A stretch of 64,000 nucleotides of DNA from positions 436,208 through 500,207 of the forward strand of contig NZ_JAAVTK010000002.1 in NCBI RefSeq assembly GCF_012275535.1, in the 5' to 3' direction. A program made the translations under genes and the position numbers. The notes under the pieces are model-generated. The model did not search any database and was not told the origin of the DNA. It saw only the letters and a list, made by a program, of their open reading frames with translations. Every line of letters begins with the position of its first letter. Position 1 is the stretch's first letter. Source of the DNA: Hymenobacter artigasi. GTDB lineage: Bacteria > Bacteroidota > Bacteroidia > Cytophagales > Hymenobacteraceae. Positions 14,813-22,945 of this stretch are shown here, piece after piece.

Positions 14813-16645
14813 CTAATCCTCAATCTTCGCCCGGCGCTTGATGCGCGACTCCCAGTGCTTGCGCTTGGGCGCAATGCTGCCCTTCAGGTATTTCTCCATC
14901 ACCATCACGGCGCAGGGCGCGGCGGCGGTGGCCCCGAAACCGGCATTTTCGAGGTACACGGCCACGGCAATGCGCGGGTTGTTGGCGGGGGCGAAGCCGA
15001 CAAAGGTTGCGTGGTCGTCGCCTTCGTCGTTTTGCACGGTACCGGTTTTGCCGGCCACGGTGATGCCCACATCGGCTAGGCTGGAGGTTTCGGCGGTGCC
15101 GCCGCGCTGCATCACGGCAATCATGCCGGGGACGAGGGCGGCCAGGTTGGCGCTGTCGACCAAGGTATAGTGCTTTTCGGTGAAGCGGGGCAGCGGGCCG
15201 CCGTCGCCCACGCTGCGCACCAGGTGCGGCCGGATGTACCAGCCCCGGTTGGCAATGATGGCGGCCATATTGGCCATTTGCAGGCCGGTGAGGTTGATTT
15301 CGCCCTGCCCGATGCTGAGTGAGTAGATGGACCGGTAGGTCCAGTGCGTGGTGCGGCGGGCTTTGTCGTAGTAAGCGGGCGTGGGCAGGAAGCCGGGGGC
15401 CTCGCGCGGCACATCCACGCCCAGCACCGAGTCGAGGCCGAAGGACCGCACGTAGCGGCGCCACTGGGCCAGGTTGGCGTGGCGGGCGGCCACGGTATCG
15501 GTGGCGAGGCTGTCGGGCATACGGCTGATGATGTTGCGCATCACCTGGTAGAAGTAGGGATTGCAGCTGTACTGCAGGCCGATGGTCAGGTTTTTACCGG
15601 GCGGGTGGTGGTGCACGCAGCTGATGAGTGACTGGTCGCAGTGAAAGCCGGTTTGGGGCGTGATGGCTCCCAGCTGCAGGGCCACGGCGGCATTCACGAG
15701 CTTGAACACCGAGCCCGGCGGGTTGGCCAGCATGGCGGGCCGGTTCACCAAGGGCATGTCTTCGCTTTGCAGCAGCTTGGCGCGCACGCCGGCCTGGTCG
15801 GGCGCGGTGAGGGTGCGGGCCGAAAACGTGGGCCCCGATACGAAACAGAGAATTTCGCCGGTGCGCGGGTCGAGAGCCACCAGGTAGCCCTTGCGGCCCC
15901 CAATCAGGCTCTCGGCGTAGGCCTGCAGCCGGGCGTCGAGGCTGAGGTGCAGGTCCTGACCGACCTGCTGGATGGTATCGGGGGCCCAGGTGCCGTGCTC
16001 TTGGTTGGCGGAATCGAGCAGCGGATGCAATATGCCGCCGTGGCCCGTGAGCAGGCCATTATAGTACGCCTCCACGCCCCCGTTGCGCAGCCGGAAAAAC
16101 CGTCCCCGCCGGTAGCGGCTGGCTTGGTTTAGGAACGACTGCGCTTCGGCAGTCATGTAACCTAGGGCAGGAGCGCCGGCCTGGGTCGTGTACACGCGCC
16201 GCATGCGCTCGGTGAGCTTGAGGTCGGGCCATTCTTTTTGGTGCGCTTTCACGCGCTCGGCCTCGGCTTTGCTCAGGCTGAGTTGCACGGGGTAGCCGGC
16301 GGGGGCTTCCTCGTAAGGCAGGGCATCGGCGATGCGCTGTTTGGTGGCCACGGGGCCCCAGCCCAGGAGCTTGCCCAGCGCCAGGGTATCGAGCGGCGGG
16401 CGGCGGGGCAGACTGAGCAGGTACTGCGCGCGGGTGGCCACCAGCACCGAGTCGTTGCGGTCGAGCACCCGGCCGCGGGCGGAAGTATTGGGTACCACCA
16501 CGCGGCAGCGGGTGTAGGCGGTGCTGGTATCCGGGGCTGGCGCGGATGCTTCTCCTTGCTGCGGGTTGGGCGATGAGCAGGCCGTGACCAGTAACAATAG
16601 TGTTGCGATGAAGCTCATTTTCCAGTTATTAGCGGATTTAAGCAT
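14813..16645 (-). CDS. PBP2-like D,D-transpeptidase with a lipoprotein signal
   Basis: A class B penicillin-binding protein of 610 residues, which cross-links peptidoglycan in the periplasm. The N-terminal dimerisation region contains ARGRVLDRNDSVLVA. The transpeptidase domain has all three active-site motifs: SVFK (Ser312-Lys315), SCN (Ser360-Asn362) and KTG (Lys533-Gly535). Unlike typical PBP2 or FtsI, which are held by an uncleaved transmembrane helix, the N-terminus reads as a lipoprotein signal with lipobox LVTAC and Cys23. A membrane- or outer-membrane-anchored lipoprotein form is therefore predicted. It may be a specialised paralogue rather than the elongation PBP2. dapF follows on the same strand. 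Confidence 0.88.
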   Translation of the reverse strand: MLKSANNWKMSFIATLLLLVTACSSPNPQQGEASAPAPDTSTAYTRCRVVVPNTSARGRVLDRNDSVLVATRAQYLLSLPRRPPLDTLALGKLLGWGPVATKQRIADALPYEEAPAGYPVQLSLSKAEAERVKAHQKEWPDLKLTERMRRVYTTQAGAPALGYMTAEAQSFLNQASRYRRGRFFRLRNGGVEAYYNGLLTGHGGILHPLLDSANQEHGTWAPDTIQQVGQDLHLSLDARLQAYAESLIGGRKGYLVALDPRTGEILCFVSGPTFSARTLTAPDQAGVRAKLLQSEDMPLVNRPAMLANPPGSVFKLVNAAVALQLGAITPQTGFHCDQSLISCVHHHPPGKNLTIGLQYSCNPYFYQVMRNIISRMPDSLATDTVAARHANLAQWRRYVRSFGLDSVLGVDVPREAPGFLPTPAYYDKARRTTHWTYRSIYSLSIGQGEINLTGLQMANMAAIIANRGWYIRPHLVRSVGDGGPLPRFTEKHYTLVDSANLAALVPGMIAVMQRGGTAETSSLADVGITVAGKTGTVQNDEGDDHATFVGFAPANNPRIAVAVYLENAGFGATAAAPCAVMVMEKYLKGSIAPKRKHWESRIKRRAKIED

Positions 16646-16741
16646 TCGGTAAAGCTAATAGTTTGTGAAGCGCGGCAGGGCGCTTCTTCGATGGATACGT
16701 ACGGAGGCAGTACGAAACCGGGAACCTACGCGCCGGGCGCT

Positions 16742-16769
16742 TTGCTCAAACGGCCCGGCCCTACCTTTG
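16742..16769 (+). promoter_or_regulatory. Promoter of the RlmI-like methyltransferase
   Basis: TTG at 16742-16744 and TACCTTTG at 16762-16769 match the -33/-7 elements, with a 17-base spacer, a little short. The ATG at 16780 follows the -7 by ten bases, so the leader would be only a few bases long. Confidence 0.5.
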
Positions 16770-16779
16770 CGGCCTGCTT

Positions 16780-17664
16780 ATGTACGACTTCCTCACCACC
16801 TCCCCCTGGCCCGATTACGAGCTGATTGATTCCGGCAACTTTCAAAAGCTCGAGCGCTTCGGCCCCTACGTGCTGGCCCGGCCCGAGCCGCAAGCCATCT
16901 GGGACCCGCACCTGCCTATCAAGGAATGGGAAAAAGCCGATGCTGCTTTCGCCCGCGCTCCCGGCTCCACCGAAAAAGGCCAGTGGCGCCTCAAGCCCAG
17001 CATGCCCGAGCAGTGGGTGATTGCCTACGAGCGGCCCGATGGCCTGAAGCTGAAATTCCGCCTCGGCCTGTCGTCGTTTAAGCACGTGGGCCTGTTTCCC
17101 GAGCAGGACCCCAACTGGCAGTTCATCTACAACCAGACCCGGCTGCGCCGCGCCAAGCTGCCCCGCGTGCTCAACCTGTTTGCCTACACGGGGGCCGCCA
17201 CGCTGGCCGCCCGCGCCGCCGGGGCCGATGTTACGCACCTCGATTCGGTGAAACAGGTCAACTTCTGGGCCCGCGACAACATGGAGGCCAGCCAGCTCGA
17301 CGGCGTGCGCTGGCTGGTGGAAGACGCCATGAAGTACGTGCGCCGCGAAGTGAAGCGCGGCAGCAAGTACCAGGGCCTCATTCTCGACCCGCCCGCCTAC
17401 GGCCGCGGCCCCAACGGCGAGAAATGGCAGCTCGAGGACGAGCTCAACGAAATGCTCAAGCTCAGCCAGCAGCTCCTCGACCCGGAAGACCATTTTTTCG
17501 TGGTGAACCTCTATTCGCTGGGCTTCTCAGCCCTGATTCTGGACAACCTGACCACCGCCATTTTTCCCGGTGAGAAGACCGTGCGCGAGCTGGGCGAGAT
17601 TTACCTGCACGATGCCGGCCAGCGCAAGCTGCCGCTGGGCACGTTCTGCCGGTTCGCGGTGTGA
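16780..17664 (+). CDS. Class I SAM-dependent methyltransferase, RlmI/RlmK-like
   Basis: A 294-residue methyltransferase. The SAM-binding motif I is VLNLFAYTGAATLAARAAGA, followed by the acidic loop in HLDSVKQ. The catalytic region LDPPAYGRGPNGEKW matches the DPP(A/S)-type motif of RlmI-like enzymes that modify 23S rRNA bases. The PUA domain of full-length RlmI is absent, so the exact target cannot be assigned. It appears to be a single-gene unit. Confidence 0.85.
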   Translation: MYDFLTTSPWPDYELIDSGNFQKLERFGPYVLARPEPQAIWDPHLPIKEWEKADAAFARAPGSTEKGQWRLKPSMPEQWVIAYERPDGLKLKFRLGLSSFKHVGLFPEQDPNWQFIYNQTRLRRAKLPRVLNLFAYTGAATLAARAAGADVTHLDSVKQVNFWARDNMEASQLDGVRWLVEDAMKYVRREVKRGSKYQGLILDPPAYGRGPNGEKWQLEDELNEMLKLSQQLLDPEDHFFVVNLYSLGFSALILDNLTTAIFPGEKTVRELGEIYLHDAGQRKLPLGTFCRFAV

Positions 17665-17668
17665 GTGA

Positions 17669-17733
17669 GGTAAGCTTTAGCTTGCCGTTTTGGGAAACCC
17701 AAGGCCTCAAAACCCGGCAAGCTAAAGCTTACC
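17669..17733. repeat. 19-bp perfect inverted repeat, GTAAGCTT-AGCTTGC family
   Basis: Arms 17669-17687 and 17715-17733 (GGTAAGCTTTAGCTTGCCG and its complement) are perfect over 19 bases. It lies just after the methyltransferase stop, and the second arm includes the stop codon of the convergent membrane-protein gene. Confidence 0.85.
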
Positions 17734-18094
17734 GCACGCGCTTATTCATCCACAGCTGGAAAATGAGCGCCCCGGCCGCGTAAGCCAGCACGTCCCACGG
17801 GTCGGCCACGGCTTGGGCCGACCAAAGCGGCAGTAGGCCTTCGAACCACAGCGCTACGCCGGCCCAGGCGGCGAGCACCCAGGTACCGGGCAGCGTGGCA
17901 TGGCGGCCGTACACCATTTGGTGCGCAGCCAGGGCCAGGCTGAGCGCCAGGGGCAGAAACAGCACATCGCCCAGATACGAGCCAAGGCCGGCTGGCAGGG
18001 GTATTTGCAGCCAGTGCCTGTTCAGCTGGTAGCTGCCATACAGCAGCGCACTACCTAAAAACATGGGGTGGCGAAGCCCGGCCAGCACCCGCAT
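17729..18094 (-). CDS. Small membrane protein, VanZ-like in pattern
   Basis: A 121-residue protein with about four hydrophobic helices. The end ADPWDVLAYAAGALIF resembles the conserved DxxDxxxYxxGxxxG-type stretch of VanZ-like membrane proteins, but the family assignment is weak. Its ATG begins one base after the stop codon of the upstream zinc-ribbon gene, so the two are almost certainly co-translated. Function unknown. Confidence 0.7.
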   Translation of the reverse strand: MRVLAGLRHPMFLGSALLYGSYQLNRHWLQIPLPAGLGSYLGDVLFLPLALSLALAAHQMVYGRHATLPGTWVLAAWAGVALWFEGLLPLWSAQAVADPWDVLAYAAGALIFQLWMNKRVR

Positions 18095-18095
18095 A

Positions 18096-18398
18096 TCAAG
18101 CCGCCAGCGCGGTTACCAGCCACACAATGAAGCCCAGAATGGCCACGAATAGCAGCTGCCCGCCCCGCACGATGGTCTTGAAAAACCGCACCATGCCGCC
18201 ATCTTCGGGGTATATTTCCACGAGCTGAATGCCCCCGCGCAGGTGCTCCGTGGCTGCGCGCTGCCGGGTTTCCTCGTGTGTGCGCGGGTCCAGCAGCGCG
18301 CCGCAGTGTTCGCAACGGTCGGTGGCTTGCTGCTGCCAGTGCGACCACTGCTGACAGGCCGGACACTTCTTCGTTGAAATAAAATTTTTATCAGCCAT
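18096..18398 (-). CDS. Zinc-ribbon protein with one C-terminal membrane helix
   Basis: A 100-residue protein. The N-terminal part has two CxxC pairs (KCPACQQW and RCEHCGALL), consistent with a zinc ribbon. The C-terminal 25 residues form one hydrophobic helix, so it is probably tail-anchored with the zinc ribbon in the cytoplasm. ATG at 18398 is used because the upstream in-frame extension is unlike the family and adds unrelated cysteines. The next gene starts one base after the stop. Function unknown. Confidence 0.8.
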   Translation of the reverse strand: MADKNFISTKKCPACQQWSHWQQQATDRCEHCGALLDPRTHEETRQRAATEHLRGGIQLVEIYPEDGGMVRFFKTIVRGGQLLFVAILGFIVWLVTALAA

Positions 18399-18491
18399 CG
18401 CTCTTTCTTTACGTAGGAAGCAAGCGCATGTTCGGGCGCTTCGGCTAAGCCCCATCGCACCCTTCGTTGCCATTGCCATATTTTCTTCTCA

Positions 18492-19448
18492 ATGCATCAC
18501 GCCCATTCTCACCCCCGCCGCCTTGCCCTGATTGATATGGGCACCAACACGTTCCACCTGCTTATTGTGGAAATGCCCACCACGCCCGGCCAGCCACCGG
18601 TGGTCGTGCTGCGCACCAAAGCCGGCGTGCGCCTGGGCGAAGGCGGCATCAGCCAGGGCATCATCGCCCCGGCGGCCTACGACCGCGCCCTGCACACGCT
18701 GGCTGGCTTCAAGGAGGAAATGGAGCTGCACGCCGTGACGGAGGTGCGTGCCACCGCCACCAGCGCCATGCGCGTCACGAAAAATGGTCCCGATTTGGTG
18801 CGCGAAATTTTCGAGCAAACCGGCATTCAGGTTAACGTGATTCCTGGCGAGCGCGAGGCCGAACTAATCTGCCAGGGGGTGCGCCAGGCCGTGGATTTGG
18901 GGGAGGAATCGCAGTTGATAATGGACATCGGCGGCGGCTCGGTGGAGTTCATCATTGCCAATCAGGCCACCATTTTCTGGAAGCAGAGCTTCGAAATCGG
19001 AGCCCAGCGCCTGTTGGATATGTTCTTCCCCGACCCCAGCGGCGTATTCCCCGCCGCCGCCGTCGAGGCCGAGCAGCAGTACCTCGGCACAATGCTCACG
19101 CCGCTCATCGAAGCCGTGCGGCAGTACCGGCCCGTGGGCATTGTGGGCGCATCCGGCAGCTTCGACAGCCTGGCCGACATGCAGCTCGGCCAGCTGCGCA
19201 CCGAGGCCGAGCTGCCGCCCTGCACCGAGCTGGCCCTCGAATCATTCCAAAGCAGCTACCGCCACCTGCTCGGCGGCAACCACGAGCAACGCAAGGCCCT
19301 GCCCGGCATCCTGCCCATGCGGGCCGATATGCTGGTTGTAGCCACCGTGCTGATTGATTTCGTGCTGGGCATCACGGAAATTACGCGGATTCGTACGTCG
19401 GCTTATGCGCTCAAGGAAGGGCTTTTGGCGGAGATGCTGGCCGTCTAA
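18492..19448 (+). CDS. Ppx/GppA-family exopolyphosphatase
   Basis: A 318-residue protein of the ASKHA phosphatase fold that hydrolyses polyphosphate or pppGpp. The phosphate-1 loop is IDMGTNTFHLLIV and the phosphate-2 loop is IMDIGGGSVEFII, with the conserved ERE in PGEREAELI. The short form without the C-terminal HD domain is usual in Bacteroidota. It is transcribed away from the zinc-ribbon gene. Whether polyphosphate or pppGpp is the main substrate cannot be told from the sequence. Confidence 0.92.
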   Translation: MHHAHSHPRRLALIDMGTNTFHLLIVEMPTTPGQPPVVVLRTKAGVRLGEGGISQGIIAPAAYDRALHTLAGFKEEMELHAVTEVRATATSAMRVTKNGPDLVREIFEQTGIQVNVIPGEREAELICQGVRQAVDLGEESQLIMDIGGGSVEFIIANQATIFWKQSFEIGAQRLLDMFFPDPSGVFPAAAVEAEQQYLGTMLTPLIEAVRQYRPVGIVGASGSFDSLADMQLGQLRTEAELPPCTELALESFQSSYRHLLGGNHEQRKALPGILPMRADMLVVATVLIDFVLGITEITRIRTSAYALKEGLLAEMLAV

Positions 19449-19458
19449 TTTACTTTGA

Positions 19459-19559
19459 GCGTCATGCAGCGCGCCACGAAGCATCTTGCCAGCAGTCACT
19501 AAACCAATCGAATGGATTAGTAGTGCGGTAAAGATGCTCCGCTGCGCGCTGCATGACGT
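19459..19559. repeat. Imperfect inverted repeat, GTCATGC-GCATCTTTACC family
   Basis: Arms 19459-19490 and 19527-19559 pair over about 32 bases with several mismatches. The arms match those at 29486-29580, so this is a second dispersed family. It fills the gap between ppx and the Ldh-family gene. Confidence 0.75.
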
Positions 19560-19584
19560 CCCCATTTTCCCGATTCCTCAAGAC

Positions 19585-20646
19585 ATGACCTTCTCCTACA
19601 GCCAGCTTTTCACCTTCACCGAAAACGTTTTTCTCGCCATGGGCTGCCCGGCCGAGGATTCCACCCTCGCCACCGAAACCCTGCTTTCGGCCGACTTGCG
19701 CGGCGTGGATTCTCACGGTGTGGCCCGCCTGGTGGGCTACGTGCGCCTGTGGGAAGCCGGCCGCATCAACGCCACGCCCCGCGTGGGCGTGACCTACGAA
19801 ACGCCCAGCACCGCCGTGGTGGACGGCGATGGCGGTCTGGGCCTGGTAGTAGGCCCCCGGGCCATGCACGTGGCCATTGAGAAAGCCCGGCAGGTAGGCA
19901 CCGGCTGGGTTTCGGTGAAGAACTCCAACCACTTCGGCATTGCCGGCTACCACGCCATGTTGCCGCTGGCACACGACATGATTGGCATCGCCATGACCAA
20001 TGCCTCGCCGCTCGTCGCGCCCACCTTCTCGCTCGACCGCCTGCTTGGCACCAACCCCATTGCCGTGGCCGTGCCCGCCGGCGAGCAGTCCGATTTCGTG
20101 CTCGACATGGCCACCACTACCGCCGCCAACGGCAAGCTCGAAATTGCCCAGCGCAAGGGCTTACCCCTGCCCGAAGGCTGGGCCCAAACTGCCGACGGCC
20201 AGCCCAGCACCGATGCCAATGCCGTGAAAAACGGCGGCGCGCTGCTTCCTCTGGGCGGGGCTACCGGCTCGCACAAGGGCTACGGTCTGGGCGCGGTGGT
20301 CGATATTTTCTCGGCCGTGCTCTCCGGGGCGAACTACGGGCCGTGGGTGCCGCCCTTCGTGGCCTTCCTCCAGCCCTCGGCCAACCCCGTGGGGCAGGGC
20401 CTGGGCCATTTCTTTGGCGCAATGCGCGTCGATGCCTTCCGGCCCGCCGACGAGTTTAAAACGCATATGGATAACTGGATTACCACCTTCCGCAACGCCC
20501 AGGCCGTGGAAGGCAAAAAAGTCCTCATCCCCGGCGACCCGGAGCGCGAAATGGCCGCCCATCGCCTGCTGGACGGTATTCCGCTGCTTGATGCCGTGGT
20601 GAAGGATTTGGAAGGAGTGGGCGCGAAGTTTGGCGTGAAGCTGTAG
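19585..20646 (+). CDS. Ldh-family malate/L-lactate/ureidoglycolate-type dehydrogenase
   Basis: A 353-residue NAD(P)H-dependent 2-hydroxyacid dehydrogenase of the LdhMDH2 family, which lacks a classical Rossmann fold. Typical segments are GVDSHGVARLVGYV, NSNHFGIAGYHAM with the active-site histidine, GTNPIAVAVP and GSHKGYGLGAVVDIFS. Members act on malate, lactate, ureidoglycolate or sulfolactate, and the sequence alone does not choose. The ATG at 19585 (MTFSYSQLF) is preferred; the open extension upstream runs into an inverted repeat. A terminator follows. Confidence 0.88.
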   Translation: MTFSYSQLFTFTENVFLAMGCPAEDSTLATETLLSADLRGVDSHGVARLVGYVRLWEAGRINATPRVGVTYETPSTAVVDGDGGLGLVVGPRAMHVAIEKARQVGTGWVSVKNSNHFGIAGYHAMLPLAHDMIGIAMTNASPLVAPTFSLDRLLGTNPIAVAVPAGEQSDFVLDMATTTAANGKLEIAQRKGLPLPEGWAQTADGQPSTDANAVKNGGALLPLGGATGSHKGYGLGAVVDIFSAVLSGANYGPWVPPFVAFLQPSANPVGQGLGHFFGAMRVDAFRPADEFKTHMDNWITTFRNAQAVEGKKVLIPGDPEREMAAHRLLDGIPLLDAVVKDLEGVGAKFGVKL

Positions 20647-20680
20647 CATTTCGCCTTTATTCCGACAGCCAGCCAAAAAC

Positions 20681-20713
20681 AAAAAGGCTCCCTGCTTGCG
20701 CGGGGAGCCTTTC
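20681..20713. terminator. Terminator between convergent genes
   Basis: AAAGGCTCCC / GGGAGCCTTT with short A and T runs, 30 bases after the Ldh-family gene and before the stop of the minus-strand transpeptidase-like gene. Confidence 0.8.
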
Positions 20714-20738
20714 TCAATAATATCAGCGGTGCTGAAAC

Positions 20739-21587
20739 CTACGAGATGCCGTGGGCCGTGGCGTGGGGCACCATAGCAGCCATAGCCACTTGCTGGTTCA
20801 AAAACTGCGACGAGTAGCCTGCGTCCGACTTGTTCAGAAACAGGCAAGTGCCACCGTTCACCACGTCGATAATCTGCGAATACTGGTCCATGGGCAGGGC
20901 AGGGCAGCCGAGGCTGCGGCCCAAGCGGCCGTTCTGCTTGATAAAGTCTTCGCTCACATAATCAGCGCCGTGCATCACGATGGAACGGGCCGCGGCGTTG
21001 CTGTTCACGCCTTCGTCCATGCCTTCGAGGCGCAGCGAATGGCCGTGCTTGCCCTCATATTCGCTGCCGGTGGCATAAAAGCCCAGGCTGCTCATATTGC
21101 TTTGGTCGGTGTTGGAAAAGCTGCTGGCTTCGTTCTCGCCCGAGTTGTGGCCGTGGGCCACGAGGGTATGGAAGAGAACTTCCTTCTTGCCCAAATCGAG
21201 CACCCAGAGGCGTTTTTCGGTGCTGGGCAGGTCGAAGTCAATAACCGTCAGCACCTGCTTGTCCTCGGCCAGCTTGCCGGCCTGGCGCAGGTTGAGGTAA
21301 CCGGTCATGGCCTTGGCAAAGGTTTCGAAACGCAGCCCTTCCTGCTCGGCCCCGAGGGCTTTGTAGGTGGTACGCAGCTCCTGGTCGAACTGGGCTTTAG
21401 GCGAAAATTCTATTTTGGGCATCCGCAACTCGTTGCGCGAGCCGACAGCCATCGATTTGGTGACAGGGCCGGCCATGGGCGTAGCCAAAAACAACGAGGC
21501 CAAAAACGGCAGAACGCGGCGCGCCATGCGCTGACGACGCAGGCTTTGGCGTTTGCGCTGAACAATGCTGGGCTGATGCGAATGCAT
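20739..21587 (-). CDS. Murein L,D-transpeptidase catalytic-domain protein (first paralogue)
   Basis: A 282-residue exported protein of the YkuD-like L,D-transpeptidase superfamily (the branch annotated as murein L,D-transpeptidase catalytic domain). A basic start is followed by a hydrophobic signal segment (VLPFLASLFLATPMA). The catalytic region has VMHGADYVSEDF and RSLGCPALP, where the cysteine would be the nucleophile and the histidine its partner. Such enzymes form or modify cross-links in the periplasm. The start at 21587 is one of several ATGs. A paralogue lies directly upstream. Confidence 0.8.
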   Translation of the reverse strand: MHSHQPSIVQRKRQSLRRQRMARRVLPFLASLFLATPMAGPVTKSMAVGSRNELRMPKIEFSPKAQFDQELRTTYKALGAEQEGLRFETFAKAMTGYLNLRQAGKLAEDKQVLTVIDFDLPSTEKRLWVLDLGKKEVLFHTLVAHGHNSGENEASSFSNTDQSNMSSLGFYATGSEYEGKHGHSLRLEGMDEGVNSNAAARSIVMHGADYVSEDFIKQNGRLGRSLGCPALPMDQYSQIIDVVNGGTCLFLNKSDAGYSSQFLNQQVAMAAMVPHATAHGIS

Positions 21588-21737
21588 AATCGAAGTGGCT
21601 GGTTGGAGAAACAAAAGCAGCCGGCGCACGGGCGACAGCTGTTTCGGATGCTTTATACGGAGTGGAAATTCCGGCGGCTACTTTAAAAACGATTTGCCGG
21701 GCTAAATGATTCCGTTGCTTCTCCAGGTGCGGCCCGG

Positions 21738-22619
21738 CTAGCGCCAGCCGCGCTGCAAAAACCGGCGGCCGGCGGCCGGCCCATCCAGCCAGCGCGAGGC
21801 CAGACCGGGGCCGCTCACCAGCAGCATACTGCCCACCCGCAGCGTGGCAATAATGGCTTTGAACTGCTCGGGTGGCAGGGCAGGGCAGCCCCGGCTATAG
21901 CCCAGGTGGCCATATTGGCGCACGTATTGCGGGCTGACGTAATCGGCGGCGTGCAGCACCACATACCGGTCAAAGGCATTGGCGTTTTGGTTTTTATCCA
22001 ATCCTTCAATGCGGCGCGAGTAGCCGTGAATGCCGTCGTAGGTACCGGCCGTGCGGTAGAAGCCCAGCGAAGTGCAGGCCGACGACTCCTGGTTGGAGAA
22101 GCGGCGGGCGCGCAGGTGGCCCGAGCCTTCGCCGTGCGCCACCAGGCTGCGGTGCAGCACTTTCGCTTCCTGCAGGTCGATGACCCAGAGGCGTTCGGCG
22201 GTGTTGGGCAGGTCCATATCGGCCACGGCCAGCAGGCCGGCGCGCTCGATTCGGCCGGTAGGGTGCAGCGTGAGGTAGCCCACGCAGGCCTGCTCCAGCA
22301 CTTCGGGGCGCAGCGTGGCGGCGGCGGGGCCAAGGGCGGCATGCAGCTGCTCGATTGCCTGGCGCAGGGTATCGGGCACGGCGGCCAGCGCGGGCACCGG
22401 GGTCAGGCGCAGCGAATCGGGGACCGGGGCGGCCCCCGCTGGCAAAGCGGCCGATGTGAGGGCAGCGGCAGTAGAAACGAGCTTTTTGGCGGGCGTTTGC
22501 GCCTCCTCGGCGCGCAGCTGGCAACCGGCGGTGAGCAGCGTGACTGCCAGGCAACCAGTGATGTGCGCCTTACCGGCGGACGCTGTGACAAATTCCCATA
22601 CTCCTCTCAACCTAACCAT
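21738..22619 (-). CDS. Murein L,D-transpeptidase catalytic-domain lipoprotein (second paralogue)
   Basis: A 293-residue paralogue of the next gene downstream, with the same blocks: LWVIDLQEAKVLH, VAHGEGSG, SACTSLGFY and YSRGCPALPPEQF with the catalytic cysteine. It differs in having a lipobox (LTAGC, about Cys33), which predicts a lipoprotein, and HA instead of HG next to the active-site histidine (VLHAADYVSP). The 150-base gap between the two has no terminator that I can see, so co-transcription is possible. A Pro/Ala-rich linker joins the lipid anchor to the domain. Confidence 0.8.
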   Translation of the reverse strand: MVRLRGVWEFVTASAGKAHITGCLAVTLLTAGCQLRAEEAQTPAKKLVSTAAALTSAALPAGAAPVPDSLRLTPVPALAAVPDTLRQAIEQLHAALGPAAATLRPEVLEQACVGYLTLHPTGRIERAGLLAVADMDLPNTAERLWVIDLQEAKVLHRSLVAHGEGSGHLRARRFSNQESSACTSLGFYRTAGTYDGIHGYSRRIEGLDKNQNANAFDRYVVLHAADYVSPQYVRQYGHLGYSRGCPALPPEQFKAIIATLRVGSMLLVSGPGLASRWLDGPAAGRRFLQRGWR

Positions 22620-22945
22620 GGGCCAAAACTACGGCACGCGGCTGCAGCAACCACTCGCCAACCGACACTTTTACTAAAACGAACCAAGCTGGAGCCGGTG
22701 CGAAACCATTGCCCAAAGCACCATGCCAGCGCTTAGCCCGAAGCCTGATGAACAATAAATGTTGTTTTAGCACAATTATTTAAAAAATGCAATCGAATGC
22801 ACAAATAATATTTTGTCATTGCAAGGCCATCCGAACCATTTCTTCTACCTTGATACCCCAATCAGCAACAAAATATCCCCTTTTGCTTTGCGGCTGACTG
22901 CTAAGCCACGCTTCTTTTTTTCTTTACAAAACCCAATTCCCACAC
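22620..22945. other. Intergenic region upstream of alpha-amylase
   Basis: A divergent spacer of 326 bases. The half near the amylase is AT-rich (22745-22820). A TACCTTG at about 22848 resembles a -7 element lacking one T, but no well-spaced TTG partner is seen. No gene, repeat or RNA was found. Confidence 0.5.

Noticed and set aside
14560-14874. In-frame upstream extension of dapF
   Set aside because: It is encoded by the intergenic inverted repeat at 14596-14763 and the PBP gene end, and has no DapF homology; the start at 14559 fits the family.
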